Part shown: piece after piece, positions 1 to 12,540 of the stretch
Layout of the letters: the number at the start of each line of letters is the position of its first letter
Numbering within the stretch: the stretch's first letter is position 1
Assembly (NCBI GenBank): GCA_964019695.1
Contig: OZ026524.1
Coordinates: forward strand, 19,833,509-19,897,508
Source: Loripinus fragilis
Lineage: Eukaryota; Mollusca; Bivalvia; Lucinida; Lucinidae
DNA: 64,000 nucleotides
Direction of reading: 5' to 3'
Translations under genes and position numbers: made by a program
Notes under the pieces: model-generated
What the model was told of the DNA's origin: nothing
The model's database searches: none
Seen by the model: the letters and a program-made list of their open reading frames with translations, nothing else

Positions 1-190
1 CAGAGATGTCATATTTGTACATAAAGATAGTGCATTCTTATATAGAGATAGCTGCGCATTCTTTCATAGATATGTCTCATTTTTACATAGAAATGTCGCA
101 TTCTTACATATAGAATGTCATATTCTTACCTTGAAATTTCATATATTTACATATTCGTATATATAGATGACACGTTCATATATACATGTC
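1..190. repeat. Degenerate short tandem repeat at window edge
   Basis: Units of roughly 30 bp built on 'cattcttacatagagatgtc' recur with many substitutions (for example near 30, 60, 90 and 120). The array enters from outside the window, so its true length is unknown. No coding potential is seen. Confidence 0.6.
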
Positions 191-207
191 ACAATCTCAC
201 ATAATTA

Positions 208-425
208 ACAAAAAGCACCTTTTGTTTTAACCAAAATGGTTAGAGCAATACATTATTTGGTGACAAAAAGTACCATTTGGCAGATAGCACCTTTATCTTT
301 AAAGATATAATATAACTTAGTTTTGATAAAAGGTGTTATTTGTCAAGTAGTACCTTTTCAATCAACACATGACCTAAATTTCATTGATTACAAAAGGTGC
401 TATGTAACATATGACACCTTTTCAT
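208..425. repeat. Cluster of alternating AGCACCTTTT motifs (probable small foldback element)
   Basis: At least six copies of AGCACCTTTT, AGTACCTTTT or the reverse complement AAAAGGTGCTA lie at about 214, 265, 285, 328, 350, 391 and 415, in both orientations. The outer copies are inverted, as expected of a miniature inverted-repeat element about 200 bp long. No target-site duplication was resolved. Confidence 0.45.
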
Positions 426-589
426 CCCAAAGAATTGAGAATGTGCTGTACTGTAAAAAGAGCTATCTCCAAATAGGGGGAATAACTCTTTATTTCTAAA
501 CTAAATTGTTTTTGAAACTATACACTCAAACACTATTTTCAATATCAACACCAAACATTTATATTGCAAACCTGATATTTCAGGAGGAT

Positions 590-756
590 GCAAGACTGTG
601 TAAAAGTTGGTTCTGGGTTCGCTGCAGTTTCCAAGATTACCTCGAACAACTGAGGAAAAACGGAAAATTCTCCGCGATTGGGTTCACACTTCAGTTGTTC
701 GAGGTAATCTGGAAAACTGCAGCGAACCCAGAAGAAACTTTTACACAGTCTTGTGC
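590..756. repeat. Long foldback hairpin
   Basis: Two arms of about 64 bp (590-652 and 691-756) are near-perfect reverse complements around a loop of about 40 bp. The arms begin GCAAGACTGTGTAAAAG and end CTTTTACACAGTCTTGTGC. Each arm also contains TTCTGGGTTCGCTGCAG. Open frames on both strands here are by-products of the palindrome. This is probably a foldback/MITE element; no clear target duplication is seen. Confidence 0.75.
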
Positions 757-759
757 AGA

Positions 760-3700
760 AACATATAAGGGTTTTTTTCACTTTACCGCATGAAATTCGA
801 CTTAGTATAACGAAAGTTTTTAAGTATTTTCCTTACCTGTTATGTCCGATTACTGGCTCGTAAAGTCAGTCAGCACCATCAGGCAGACCACGTGATTGGC
901 CACCTTTCAAGGGTACACAGAAGAATAAATATCGTGTATTGTGCATGAGCACGTACGGACCCTAACTTCTGCCAGGGGCAAATGGGCACTGAGCTCTTAT
1001 ATCTCTTTTTATACTATCGTATGGCAAAGGCATGATAATATGGATTCCAATGAAACGACTCAAAAGCCGGCTTGTTGGCATCCATACTATGAAAAAACTG
1101 CTTGTTATAAGGAGAAAAGTGTTACCTGTCCAGATGCCAATCCATAAATAAAACCATAGCTCTTCAGAATTTCCAAACTTTCGAATTTTATACAAATATT
1201 CTTTATATATCCAACATAACAGAATCATCATACGAAATATCATGCGGTTCTCTGGTTGAACAACATACGTAAAAAAAAACTATACTGAAACTTTTATTAA
1301 ACCGGATCAATGCCCACACAGTAACTGGCCATATATAGCCAGGAAAGATAATTTTCTCGGGCAGAAATTTTAATCAAACATTAGGTCTGTTGTGACCCCT
1401 TATGCATCTGGGTAGGTAACTCGGGTTTGTTGATGCTCACGATATATGTACATGCTATGTTAGAAGGGATTCTCTTGTTGTTAACATGATAACCTAGAGT
1501 AATAAAGAATGAAATAAAGAATGAATGAACCATTTACTCACGTCTGCTCTGTAAAGTTATACAGGTAGCCCAAAATGCAACGATCGCCCACCTGAGAGCC
1601 AACAAGTGCAGTCATTAAAATAGTTTGACCAGTTTTTCCAGTAAAAGGAAATTTCTCTAGGGGTCATGTTACTCCAAACTACGATGTTCCATTGTGTCTG
1701 AAATAAAACTCTTCCAATCTGCTACATGTGCTTGTTTGCCTGTCTCTGATACCAGCAACTATGATAATGATCAATAATGGACAAGCTGACACAGAGACAC
1801 CATTGTCACATAATAAGTTTATGAGACATTTTAGATACGTAGAAAAGCTATATTTCCAAAGTCAGAGATTGGATCAAACTCATCCAAGATATTATCTCCT
1901 GTAAGTATCCGATTTCTAATTTTCTGAAATATTCATTTTAACTTTGCTTTTAAATGAAAGTAAACAAATAAGTTAAACGTGTGTGTACCATTTAAACAGT
2001 GTAAATCTTGACGCCGTATCGACTCATTGCCCGGAGTTGCATGTACTCACTTCTACAGTTAATCGCAGGTGTAGCTCCAGTTTTCGTTGAGACAGTCTCC
2101 ATAGGTTGATATTATGTCAGGTAAAAACCCAAAGAGTCTAAGACAACATCTCTAAAATATTGCTGATGGGGACTTAGAGCATCAATGTAAACAAACTACA
2201 AAGCAGGCACGATTTTTGACAGTCGGATGGACAGAGATGGACTAGACGAACGGTCAGATAGAAATAAAAAAAAACAGACAAACATACCTTAAACGCTTTG
2301 TGTTTGTTGTGTTTTCCTCGCACACCATATCGGGATTTCCGCTGTTTTTCTCACATACACGTACCAGTCTGTAGGAAAGATTAAAAAAAACTAACCGCCG
2401 CACGTCGGCCGCATGCTGGCGGCACGTCGATCCGTTAATGTTGTGGGCATATCCCCATTCTCAAATCCATTATGGATATTTTAGGACAACTTTGTTTCGC
2501 ATTCAGGGGGTCCCAATGAACAATTTGGCACCCATAGTCCGTTAGGTGAGACCCTCAAAAATAAGTTTCGTTGCACCCGCTAGGTACCAAGGTTGCTATA
2601 TACCATTTTGAAGGTAATTTTATGCTGAATTCAATAGACATGTTGTCAATCTGACAACCTGTGCAGATATTGTGTAAAGAAGTTTTTGTAGGACAGGGGT
2701 AGGGTAAATCTTTTAACACGATAAAACAACCATACAAAATTTTGATATGTGTTTTCTCTTTAAAGATCTAATCAAACTCTTCTGAAAGATATCCCAGATC
2801 ATTCAAAAGCATAAATGTTAAATATAGCTGGGATAGAAAACAAATGCCACCAAGAATCCTTGTTTTTTCTGTTTATTGATTATGTTACTACATTTATGCT
2901 CATTTTCAAAAGCATGTTGCTTTCAAAAACTGTCTGTCTTAGGAAGAAAGTATTCTCATCACCCCTAATTTAAAATAGCAGTTACCGTATTACAATTTAG
3001 CAAGAATGCATACACTTCTTATACTAATAATATCTGGGTCAAAAGCACAGCATTTATACTTGACAGCTTGTTATCTATGTTACGTAATTGATTTATGCAA
3101 AAATAAGTTCAGCTTAAGTATGGTTAACTAATCATGTTTGTCTTAGGATATAACTGTTTCTAAACATAAAGCTAATAACTATTCCTAATTTTTATAGCTA
3201 AGTGAGGAAGTGGTTGACATAATGTTACATACGTTACAATATCAAGTCAGCAGTAATACATTATTTTGGTCGCAGGTTCTACATGAAGTAATCTAAATTT
3301 TACTAACGAATGCAATGTTCAACTCATTTTACTTCTATGCTATGCTAAAATCAATATTCCAATTCAAAACATATCTTTATTTGAACAAACCCTTCACAAC
3401 AATTCAGTAATTAAATGATGTATGGCTTAACTTGTTACTGGAAAATGTATAAATACCCATAAATACTCATAAAGCCTCGCTGAAATATATAACAGAGTTA
3501 AGCTCTGTTTATGGTCTACTTATAAAGTCTGATCAGATAAGATTTTTAAAAAGATGTATTTAATGTATATTTATGTCTTTAGGCTTAATTTATCATTTCT
3601 CTAAAATACGTTCTTTTCTTGTGCTATCTAATAAGATGATGTTTAAGTCAGCATGAATTAAATTTCTGGACTAGAATGTTAGCATAAGATAAGATATGGA

Positions 3701-3940
3701 AAGGTAGCGGTTGGTATGTATTCATAGGGGCACTGATATCAGTCTATGTTTATGTTTGCCAAAACTACTTCCATGGACATCAACAAAAGTCATTTTAAAA
3801 CATTATTGAATTTGTATAGCAAAATATCATAATTGTAACAACAGTAATTTTATCATGCTCACATCCTTTTTCTCGTTAAAAGTTGAATATCAGCTGCTCC
3901 AATACCGTAATGTCATAAATTCCCGCTGTCTTTTAATATA
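760..3940. other. Intergenic DNA, no gene recognised
   Basis: AT-rich sequence with no convincing exon, RNA gene or intact mobile element. Short frames such as 941-1147 and 2555-2737 have no recognisable domain. Bases 2500-2620 resemble, in opposite orientation, bases 8600-8700 (shared words around 'aacggacta' and 'gggtgcaa'), so at least part is dispersed repeat. Confidence 0.5.
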
Positions 3941-3948
3941 ATTTTGGT

Positions 3949-4100
3949 AGAGCACAGTGGCTCAGTTGGTAAAGCATTAGATCTGGAATCGAAGGGTTGC
4001 TAGTTTGAGACTCACCACCTGTGGAGTCACTGTCTTCTATCCTTGAAAAGGGCGCTTTATCTGCTGCTAAGTACTGGTCCAACCTACGAAAACAGGATAT
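3949..4100 (+). mobile_element. tRNA-headed SINE
   Basis: The head contains an A-box-like AGTGGCTCAGTTGG followed about 40 bp later by a degenerate B-box (GTTTGAGACTC), the internal RNA polymerase III promoter layout of tRNA-derived SINEs. The same head (GCAGTGGCTCAGTGG) starts the better preserved SINE at 48517-48718. The body runs to about 4100 and no clean target duplication was found. It is not a functional tRNA because the acceptor stem does not pair. Confidence 0.6.
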
Positions 4101-5565
4101 TTTCTAGACACAATTGAAAAAATGTTGACTGGGACTTCAAGCATACAAAAAAGCAAAAATAGCTTTTTCGTCATAATACAATATTATGATATCATTAAGA
4201 CTTACTATTCTTATTTTGTTTCCTATCGAAACAGATGCATATATTCTATCTTTTTTGTATGTGTAACGTTATGATATACATAAAGATTACATGGTCAAAG
4301 CATACCTGCACTATAATGCGGTCCAAATGCTTTCTTTCGTTAATATGTAATTCCAGCTCATCTAAATAATTTATAGCTTAAAGCACAATTTATTTGGTAA
4401 AGACAAAGGCCTCAAAACATGTATTGCCTGAACGAACACTACAAGAACATAATCTTGGAATTCAACAGATAAACCGTTTACGTATTAGCAAGTGAAATGA
4501 CATCTTTTTCTAAAGGGAGAAAATAATTATAATGAAATAGAATTTTCATTAGCTAGCATAGAAGTTCTGAATAGTAAAATCACACAAATCTTGAGCCAAT
4601 GGAATGCCAACAGATGTATTCTATTCCTAATCATGTATATAATGCATTTTAACTGGTTTAACAGCTATATCATATATGGGAACACACAGAGATGCATCAT
4701 TGCTCACCAATTATTTTCTTCAATTTTAAAATGATCTATGGATGATTTAGAGACAATGTAATGCTTTTGGCAGTACTATAAACCACATTTCTGTCACATA
4801 CATGACAACTTTAATGTCATAACAACATCAAATTACGATAATGTATACAGCAAGTTAAGTTTATTCAAATTAGTGAATACACCAGAACAAGGATTACAAC
4901 GTTTTTTTAGATAAATGCCATTAGATGTTGTGTTCAAATATCTTGGAACATATAACAATGTGTTTTGAGATCAAGATTAATTCATTGCATTATATGTAAA
5001 TGTGATATATGTAACATTATAGAGTTAGTTTGAATACTTGCGAACGAGGACATTTTAGGAAATTTATAAATGATCTATCATAAAGACACACAGAAAATAA
5101 ATGCATTATCTTACAAGGTTAATCCGTGTTTACATCCACAGGCGTTTTATTAAATTACGTTTCAAAAGAAGACACCAGCTCCAATGACTGAAAATCTGGG
5201 GGATTATTACGATGCATGACTCTAAGGTTTCTTTCGTATTTTGCCAATAAACAAAGTATTGATAAAATTGTATGAAGGCAATACTAAATGAAAGCTATAA
5301 TTGTTCTCATACATCCATAACTTTTTTCTTGACCAGTTGTGGTTAAGATTTGGATAAAAATACAATAATTGTAAAACATGTAACATGATAAAAGTTGTCT
5401 ATATAGCCCCTACTGAACCAGGCAAATGGTAACAGCAAATGGTAACAGTCACCTGGTTTTGTCTGCCATACAGACAAAAATGATCCCCACACCTTAAGGT
5501 AACTTTTGCATGCTGGCGTTATTAACAGGCTCTAGATGAAATAGGGTATACGTTAAAGTAGTAAA
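4101..5565. other. Intergenic DNA, nothing recognised
   Basis: AT-rich sequence without recognised coding, RNA or repeat features other than simple low-complexity stretches. Confidence 0.5.
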
Positions 5566-5569
5566 ATAT

Positions 5570-5800
5570 TTTTACTGACCGTTCCAAGGTGGTGCTTCTT
5601 TTATAGATCATTTGTGTTATTTATGTCTTGTGTTTGTTATGCTTTCGTGTCTGTTCATTCCTGCCTTGTGTTCACCTGCTGGACAAGAGTTGACCTCTTG
5701 GCTCTCGTTTATGATGTTTTATTGTACATTTGTCACTTTCCCATGTGGTGTCCTGGGTCAGGTGTTGTTCTTTATTGTATCGATTCTTGATTTTGCCACC
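5570..5800 (+). repeat. Dispersed repeat, family shared with 33229-33470
   Basis: The segment beginning ACTGACCGTTCCAAGG and ending near 'cttactt' aligns over about 230 bp with 33229-33470, sharing GACCTCTTGGCTCTCG and GTATCGATTC. A partial reverse copy lies at about 15385-15480. The open frame at 5612-5824 follows the repeat and is not treated as a gene. Confidence 0.7.
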
Positions 5801-6320
5801 TTTCTTACTTTAATCAGCCAGTAATTGTAAATATATGACCATCCTAAGATGGTACGTTTGCTGTGTGTTTTTTTTATATTGGTCGTTTTGGTGTCAGATT
5901 CTTTGCTATTTTCACCTATGTATCAAGACATTATTATAAAATGTAGTAAGGTTTAAGTAGCCAAGTGGTCAACTTTTGGGAAAGGTGCTGACTTGATTAT
6001 CATCCTCTTTGTGTTATTATTATGTCTATTTGCAATCTCAGTCCTATCACAATTTAGTTTTGAGGGCAGAAATTTGATTCTGATTGAACCAGTTCCCGGC
6101 CATCGCTTTTCTTTAAGCTTTTCTAGTATGACAGGCTAACTGAGATGAGTGTACAGTTGTGTTACAGAATAACAGATAATATTTAAATCTAAAAAAAACA
6201 ATTATCCACTTCATTTCAAATAAATGTCACAGTGTTTGTTTGGGAGTATTAGTTGTTTTGAATTAATGAGCTAAATATACATATTTTATTTAAATGCTTT
6301 GTTACATAATATATACTTAA

Positions 6321-7456
6321 AGAATATAGAAACGCAACAAAAACTTCGAGTCATTGTAAGCATACAATATGATGCAAAATTTTAGTACAAATGATATTTA
6401 TCCATAGGAGCAGTATGTGCCCGTCAAATTACAGCACGTTCAACGCAATTATCGATTACGTAATCATTTTGGTACGCGCGTTTCCAGCCTGACCCCCCCC
6501 CCCCCCCCGTAGTAAACTGCTGAAACAGGGTCAATAAAAGCAAAGTTTGAATCAACCATCGGTTTATTGTTTAAAAAGTCTTGGCATAGATTGCGGATAA
6601 AAGAAATGATCAAATGGCGACGTTTTCTGTGGATTCTGAAACGGCTTAACGTCACTAACGTCAACTCTGAATACTGCGTGAAACGCGTAAACTTTCTTTT
6701 CTGCTTGAGAGTTTTTACATTACAAGGACGTTTTGTTCAAGAATTATGACTTGAGATCTTCAGACGTCAAAAATACTCAATTCTGACGTCAAAATTCGAT
6801 ATCCTACGTTTTAATGGTTTCTATGATGCGTATGTGTTTTTCTAATGATAAAAAGGTCCAGTGACAAAGTTTAGGTTACAGTTAACAAGTTTGGTGTTCA
6901 CTCATGGCATGTAATCAGATGTTTTCTCTTGAATTATGCCGTGTTTTGTTTGGCTAACGTCAATATAAACACCTTACCAGCGTATTTCTACGGTATCTGA
7001 AAAGTCAGTTTTCCCAAGAAAGCATGTTCTGATGTTTCTAGGTTTGTATTATCCCGTATATTCACCAGCGACCCAAACTGGACGGCTCTATGTGACGTTT
7101 ATCGTTTATTCACTACCTTTGTGTATCTTGCTATTCAAGTAGCGTGTTTTGACGCAATATTTGACTGCATTACTAATATGATTGGACGTTTGTTTAATTT
7201 GCACATTGTCAAGTCGACGCCAAATAACCAAACATGGAAAAGACGGAGTTTCTTGATCTTTATTCTGACGTTAACGTCACATTTTACGTTTTCATATGTT
7301 TTCATCTTGTAGCGTAAAATGTAGCGTTAAAATGACGTTTTGGTATTTCATCACATGCTTTAAATACTCAATAAGAAATTTCCAAAAGAGATTTCACCAA
7401 AACCGTCATTTAAACACGGAAAAATTATATTTTTGTCTGTTGCGTTTCTATATTCC
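6321..7456. mobile_element. Non-autonomous DNA transposon with TTAA flanks
   Basis: Terminal inverted repeats AGAATATAGAAACGCAACA (left) and the matching TGTTGCGTTTCTATATTCC (right) bound a 1.1-kb segment. TTAA sits immediately outside each end (6317-6320 and 7457-7460), the target duplication expected of the piggyBac superfamily. No transposase is readable inside, so the superfamily call rests only on the TTAA flanks. The interior has a 16-18 bp poly-C tract near 6491 and many GACGTCA/AACGTCA motifs. The short frames at 6464-6749 and 7121-7312 have no recognised domain. Confidence 0.6.
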
Positions 7457-7459
7457 TTA

Positions 7460-8830
7460 AGTTTATTATCAAAATTTGCTACGTAATCCGATGACTTGTT
7501 AAATAAGATTAATTTATATTCATCAATATTTGACACAATTTATCAAAATATTGCAAGTTAACAGTAATACTTTAATAAAAGTAGATCAGGATAAGTATAC
7601 AACAGAACATGTATTAAAGTACATAACAATACTAAGTTTGTTCAGTACAGTCCAATAACATAAGGCTTTTAAGATCTATATTTTTGATTCAGCAAACTAA
7701 TATCCATATATTAATATACGCTATCAAAATATAATCTATTTAACATAAGTAAGTAAGGTAACGTTGATAACTGAAACTGTATTAAATAAGGTGATTCAAT
7801 GCTATGAATTTAGATATGAACGATGAAACATTGTCTTCTATTTTGAAAGATCGATTAAATGACTAAAGGTCTGCATAGTTTTATGTTTGAAGCAGGATCT
7901 TTGCAAACTAAGATTTACTCATACGGTCAATGTGCCATTACAAAGCTTGACAAATGGTTTTCAGAGTGACGTGAGGTTTGCACATGCTGCTGATATATTA
8001 TTTGTCCATTTAGAATTCATGTTTCTGACATACGGAATGAGTGTTAGACATGATATTTCCAAACAGGGTATGTACGCCTTGTTTTTGAACAAGAAAATTA
8101 GGAAAACATGCGCATGGTAATTTACAAATCGTCTTTAACTAAAGGGGGAACATTGTGTTATTGGTGAAAGTTTCGCCATCTTGCTGTTTCTCTGTTAGCT
8201 TTTAATGCTAAATTGTTTTACTGGATAAGCTATGTGCATAAATTTAGCAAAGAACTGTATTTTCCAAATTTCTCGACTTGTATTTTATTTGTGCCGTGGT
8301 GTCAACTACCCCACCCACCAATGGTAAGTGTCATTGTTGTTTACAAGAATAAAGCATAATGCTACTTCCAAGCCATTGTAGGATATCTTTGATGAACACC
8401 TTGCATATATTTACCATCATAACGGTATTTAATAACTTTAAACAAGAAAAATACCTGGTTACCTATATTTGCTGTACACAAAATGAGGAAAACCCTTTCG
8501 CTTATCGTACCTCTCTACTTGCATGTTTACAAATAACTGCACAGGTTTACAGCTTGACAACATCGTGCATCATATTCAGCACACTTTCAGCTTTAAAATG
8601 ATATATATGAACCTTGGTACCAAGGGGGTGCAACCAACTCCTTAATTAGGCCACTTATTCCATTTCATCTAACGGACTACAATGAAAAATTGTCCTTGGG
8701 GTGCAAGGTAACCTTAATTGGATACCTGGGTAATAGTCAATCTCTCGACCAATCGAAGACCACGAATTGTGTATAAAACATTCAATGAAACAGTCATACA
8801 GACAAAGACGGAATTACAGTTGTCTTTGCC
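7460..8830. other. Intergenic DNA, nothing recognised
   Basis: No convincing exon or RNA gene. The open frames at 7887-8120 and 8359-8601 show no recognisable motif and no splice or start context. Confidence 0.45.
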
Positions 8831-9075
8831 CTTAAGGGTCCAAAATTACAATGCGTCCTTAAAGTTAAGTACTACTTTAGTTAAGTATTGATATTTCAAT
8901 ATGGTGGTATTTCAAATGTTTACTTTGCCAGGCACGGTGCAGTACATATGCTCAAATCTGTTATTGTGATACACAAAAAAATGAGATAATTTTTATTTAA
9001 AAAAGTTTGAAACACTACGTTTTGTAATACTTATATTTTAAGGAGGCATTCTAATTTTGGGCCCAAGTCTTTGTC
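8830..9075. repeat. Dispersed repeat, family shared with 38330-40000
   Basis: The ends resemble the flanks of the element at 38.6-39.9 kb: 'ttacaatgcgtccttaaagttaagtac' here matches 'actacaatgcctccttaaagtttagcac' there. At the right, TTTTAAGGAGGCAT and TTGGGCCCA are shared by both. This copy lacks the 1.4-kb insert present at 38557-39940, so it approximates the empty site of that insertion. Confidence 0.6.
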
Positions 9076-9229
9076 CAATTATACGATTTCAGCACAACTT
9101 ATTATCATGTCGCTAAATATGTGGAGTGTCGTATTGCTTTTTATCATATGACGTTGCGTCTGGGTGTGAAATAACGTCAAGCAATTAAAATCGCTAAACC
9201 ACTTAAGAAATACATTCGATTTTTGTTTG

Positions 9230-9700
9230 TTCATGAGATCATGAACACTTCGGATCTCATGCAAAGTAAGGATTTACGTTAACTTTGCAACAGACCCGAA
9301 GTGTTCGGGCTTCGCTTACTTTGCATGAGACCCGAAGTGTTCATGATCTCATGAACAGACAAAAATCGAATTTATTACTTGTATTTATATTTTATATTGT
9401 CTGTCAACTATCAATTTTCAATCTTTATATATAATACACGATATAACGGTGGGTTGTGAACAGCCAAAACGCCGAATTCCTACGTTTAACGTCATGACGA
9501 TACGCGCTAGACGTCAGACAAACGTCAGTAAACAAACAACGTTATTGGATGCCATTGACTTTGGTCCACTTAAACAGCATGGCTTAAATAGATCTGTTCA
9601 TGAAGCTTTGAACAACATCTCAAAAGTTAAGGTTCATTTTAAGACCCGTAGTGAAAATGTAAATATTAGTGGACACTAGTAGAAATGTACAAAATCTGAA
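9230..9700 (+). repeat. Composite repeat: hairpin plus GC-richer arm, copy 1 of 3
   Basis: A palindrome (GACCCGAAGTGTTCATGA and its complement, 9235-9362) is followed by a GC-richer arm (9445-9680). The arm carries AAACGTCAGTAAACAAACAA and ACGTTATTGGATG. Related copies lie at 12060-12540 (reverse orientation) and 30295-30780. The open frame 9449-9679 contains NVSKQTTLLDA, also partly open in the second copy (VSKQTTLLDG) but broken by stops in the third. Function is unknown. Confidence 0.65.
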
Positions 9701-9899
9701 ACTGTGCAAATTTACTTAGGTCTTATGGTTTGAACATTTCTCGCGAGTCTAACAGCAATACAGAACTATAACATGCTTTTGATTATAGTAAGCACTTCAT
9801 TTTTACACATTTCGTCATTCCATTCATTGCCGGTTAATTGGGAAAGTACATTGGGATTTGCGCTGTTCATTTGATTAAAAAGGCAAATCATATAAACTA

Positions 9900-10081
9900 T
9901 TGTCGTGCCAACCAAGAGTGACAGTGACGTAAGTTAAGTAAAACATTAACTTGTACATTCCACTTGAGCTAACGCGAATCGATAGATCATGATAGGATTA
10001 ATACACACGTGGTCCATCAATTATAAGTCCCTGATAGATTTGTAAACAAAACATTACGTCACTGTCACTATTGGCTGGCAA
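9900..10081. mobile_element. TA-type MITE, family A, copy 1
   Basis: Inverted ends TGCCAACCAAGAGTGACAGT and ACTGTCACTATTGGCTGGCA enclose about 120 bp. The next motif inward on each side is GACGTAA/TTACGTC followed by TTTACAAA-like sequence. Other members are at 10105-10405, 14632-14735 (left half), 37572-37796 and 53660-54452. Where both boundaries are clear (53660-54452) the ends abut TA, fitting Tc1/mariner-derived MITEs. Confidence 0.7.
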
Positions 10082-10104
10082 GAGAGAAGATATCAGCTAT
10101 CATT

Positions 10105-10405
10105 CTGCCAGCCAAGAGTAGAAGTGACGTCATGTTTTGGTTTACAAAGTTATGGGACTTACCTTACATGACATGATTAATACACAATTGATCTATCGAT
10201 TCGAGTGAGTTGAAGCGGTAGCGAGGAGGATTACTAAAGCACAAAGAATTTTTTAGGTTCGAATCTCACTGGCTGCTCTTTTTTATTCATTTTTTTTTCA
10301 TTTTTGTTTTTCGGGGGAGATCAACTGTGTATTAATCCTGATATGAAAGGTAAGTCTCATAACTTTGTAAACAAACATGACGTCACTTCTACTCTTGGCT
10401 GGCAG
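10105..10405. mobile_element. TA-type MITE, family A, copy 2 with tRNA-like insert
   Basis: Ends CTGCCAGCCAAGAGTAGAAG and its complement (CTTCTACTCTTGGCTGGCAG) form nearly perfect inverted repeats extending inward through GTGACGTCATGTTTTG. The interior (10205-10275) holds a tRNA-like tract with a B-box match GGTTCGAATCTC, which the plain copies lack, so it is probably an insertion or captured SINE head. Confidence 0.7.
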
Positions 10406-11024
10406 AATAATACTAGGCATTCTAACATGACGTTTTGGTGGGAAAACTAAGCCGCGTTTTGTATCTTTGTCAGGTTTCCAGTAAATGGTATTTTCACATT
10501 TTGACTCCAACTCTTAATTTGTGCACCTCCATGTTTTTTTATCAGATTTATTTGCTAATATTTACATTTCCACTGCGACTACTACAACTACGAATCTGCC
10601 AATTTAGCATTATACAATTGATGCATTCTTTTGAGGTCAACATTGGGATTCGTCAACCAGAGACAAACGATGTACTGTTCACCAAGCGAAGCCGCGGTGA
10701 ACATCACTTTCGAGGGTTGACTAAGTCTGATGTTAACCGAAAAAGAGTGCACCAATTGTTTTGTAATATGGCACTGTATTTATTTTCCAAGTTTTATATC
10801 AAGTCTTTTTAATTTATAAATTTAATCAAGCCAGATGTTCTAAGTGCATATAAAAAGATTATTTCACAATTGCTTTTCAAGTTTCTACAACTCTTATGAG
10901 ATGTGCAAAATAATTGCATTTTTTTTAAGTAATTGTTCTCATAAATAAACACGTTCTTAACTCAAAGCAGTGACTTTTGAAATATATATAAGAAAGCAAG
11001 CTATCTCTTGGGTCAGTTTTTCCA

Positions 11025-11178
11025 ATATCTATTTTTAGCTGGCAGGCAGCAGTGAAAAAACTTAATGTCTACCTGTTCAAGGTTAAATGTAGCTCAATCT
11101 ATTTTTGGCTGTCTGTCAGCACTGACAAACTAAAATGTCTACTTGTCCTAGGCTCAATTTAGCTCATCACTGTTGCAA
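11025..11178 (+). repeat. Two-unit tandem repeat, about 77 bp each
   Basis: Two adjacent units share CTATTTTTAGCTGGCAG / CTATTTTTGGCTGTCTG, then CAGCA-TGA-AAAC, TGTCTAC-TGT and TAGCTCA. The units have diverged by roughly one fifth of positions. Confidence 0.65.
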
Positions 11179-11871
11179 ATAGAGATCTGTCACAAGCAGT
11201 GAAAGCTGGTGTCAGCCAATCAGATGAGGTCTTTTATAGGAGTCATATAGCAATTCATGATGCTGAAAACTCACAAGATAAGCTGTCAATGACATAAAAT
11301 TTGCAGTCTATTATTGTCACCAAACTGCACGAAAAAGTGAATATTTCACCATACTAATTTCACTAAAACAATTAATATAAATGAGCAGTTTGTAAAAAGA
11401 AAGAGTTAATGGAGTAAATTCTCTAATTTGTTGACTAAATGTTGTCGGTATATGTTGTAATTGCCTCCATGAGACAATTCCAACATGTGCAACAACATAT
11501 GATTCAGAAAATATAAGGAAAATCATTTTGAAATTGACGCTTTTCAGGCATCATGTTCATTGTCTACGCTACTTTACAACATGCCAACCTGTCACTATAC
11601 GACGAATTATGTATATTTAAATGACAGTTTTATCATCGAATTTGATTTCAAGAACTACCATTATGTTAAACCGGTGCTTGTACAGCTGTAAATGAACGTG
11701 TACATTTGGCGTAAACATATTGTAGTCATTCTCAAGAATACAGTATTCAACGCACAATAATTTAACAAGACATGTGAATGTAAAGGCGTAAGCTTAAATG
11801 AGTCATCTGCTAAAAGGTGGTATGATGTTCGATACAATGTGTGTTATTGGAATGAACAAAATGTATATGCA

Positions 11872-11875
<4 letters not shown>

Positions 11876-11914
<39 letters not shown>
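11876..11914. repeat. (GA)n microsatellite
   Basis: About 19 uninterrupted GA dinucleotides followed by a short poly-G run. Confidence 0.95.
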
Positions 11915-11923
<9 letters not shown>

Positions 11924-12059
11924 TAAATGGTTAACACATCCTAGATTTTAACAATTATCGGCTAGACGTTGTGATTTACCTGCTGGATTGCTAGGGGCCT
12001 CAATGATCTCGACACAATGCGTACATTGTTTCAGGGTCATCACGACGACCTGGTCATAC

Positions 12060-12540
12060 ATCAGAGAGAGAATGCTTGACTGATATCCTGTAACAGGCAA
12101 AAAACGTTGAGTTTAGGATGTCCTTCATACATGTACCAATTTGAGCCACAAGCGGGTCGAATTAAGCCACGCCCACATACGTTACATTTGGGCAGACCGA
12201 CGTCAACGCCATCCAATAACGTTGTTTGTTTACTGACGTTTGCGTGACCTTGAACACGTATCGCCATTACGTTAAGCGTGAGACTTTTTAGCGTTTTGCC
12301 TATTCCGAAACATCCGTTATGTCTGATTTAATTCAAAATATTAGGAAAACCAGCTTAGTTAGCTAACTTGACTGATAATATAACATGTAAGTATAAGTGA
12401 TAAATTCAATTTTAGGTCTGTTCGTGTAATCATGAATACTTCGGATCTCTTGCAAAGTTAATTTGAAGCCCGGGCTACACTTGTTTTGCAAGAGACCCGA
12501 AGCGTTTATGATTCCATGAACAGAACAGAAACAGAAATTA
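12060..12540 (-). repeat. Composite repeat, copy 2 of 3
   Basis: Reverse-orientation relative of 9230-9700. The arm at 12180-12300 contains the complement of AACGTCAGTAAACAAACAAC, and the hairpin at 12416-12530 has GACCCGAAGCGTTTATGATTC. The minus-strand frame 12061-12267 contains NVSKQTTLLDG, matching the frame in copy 1, then diverges. The shared frame hints at a coding ancestor but no family is recognised. Confidence 0.6.

Noticed and set aside
506..793. Frames on both strands at 506-793 with similar peptides
   Set aside because: The similarity arises from the 64-bp palindromic arms of the foldback element.
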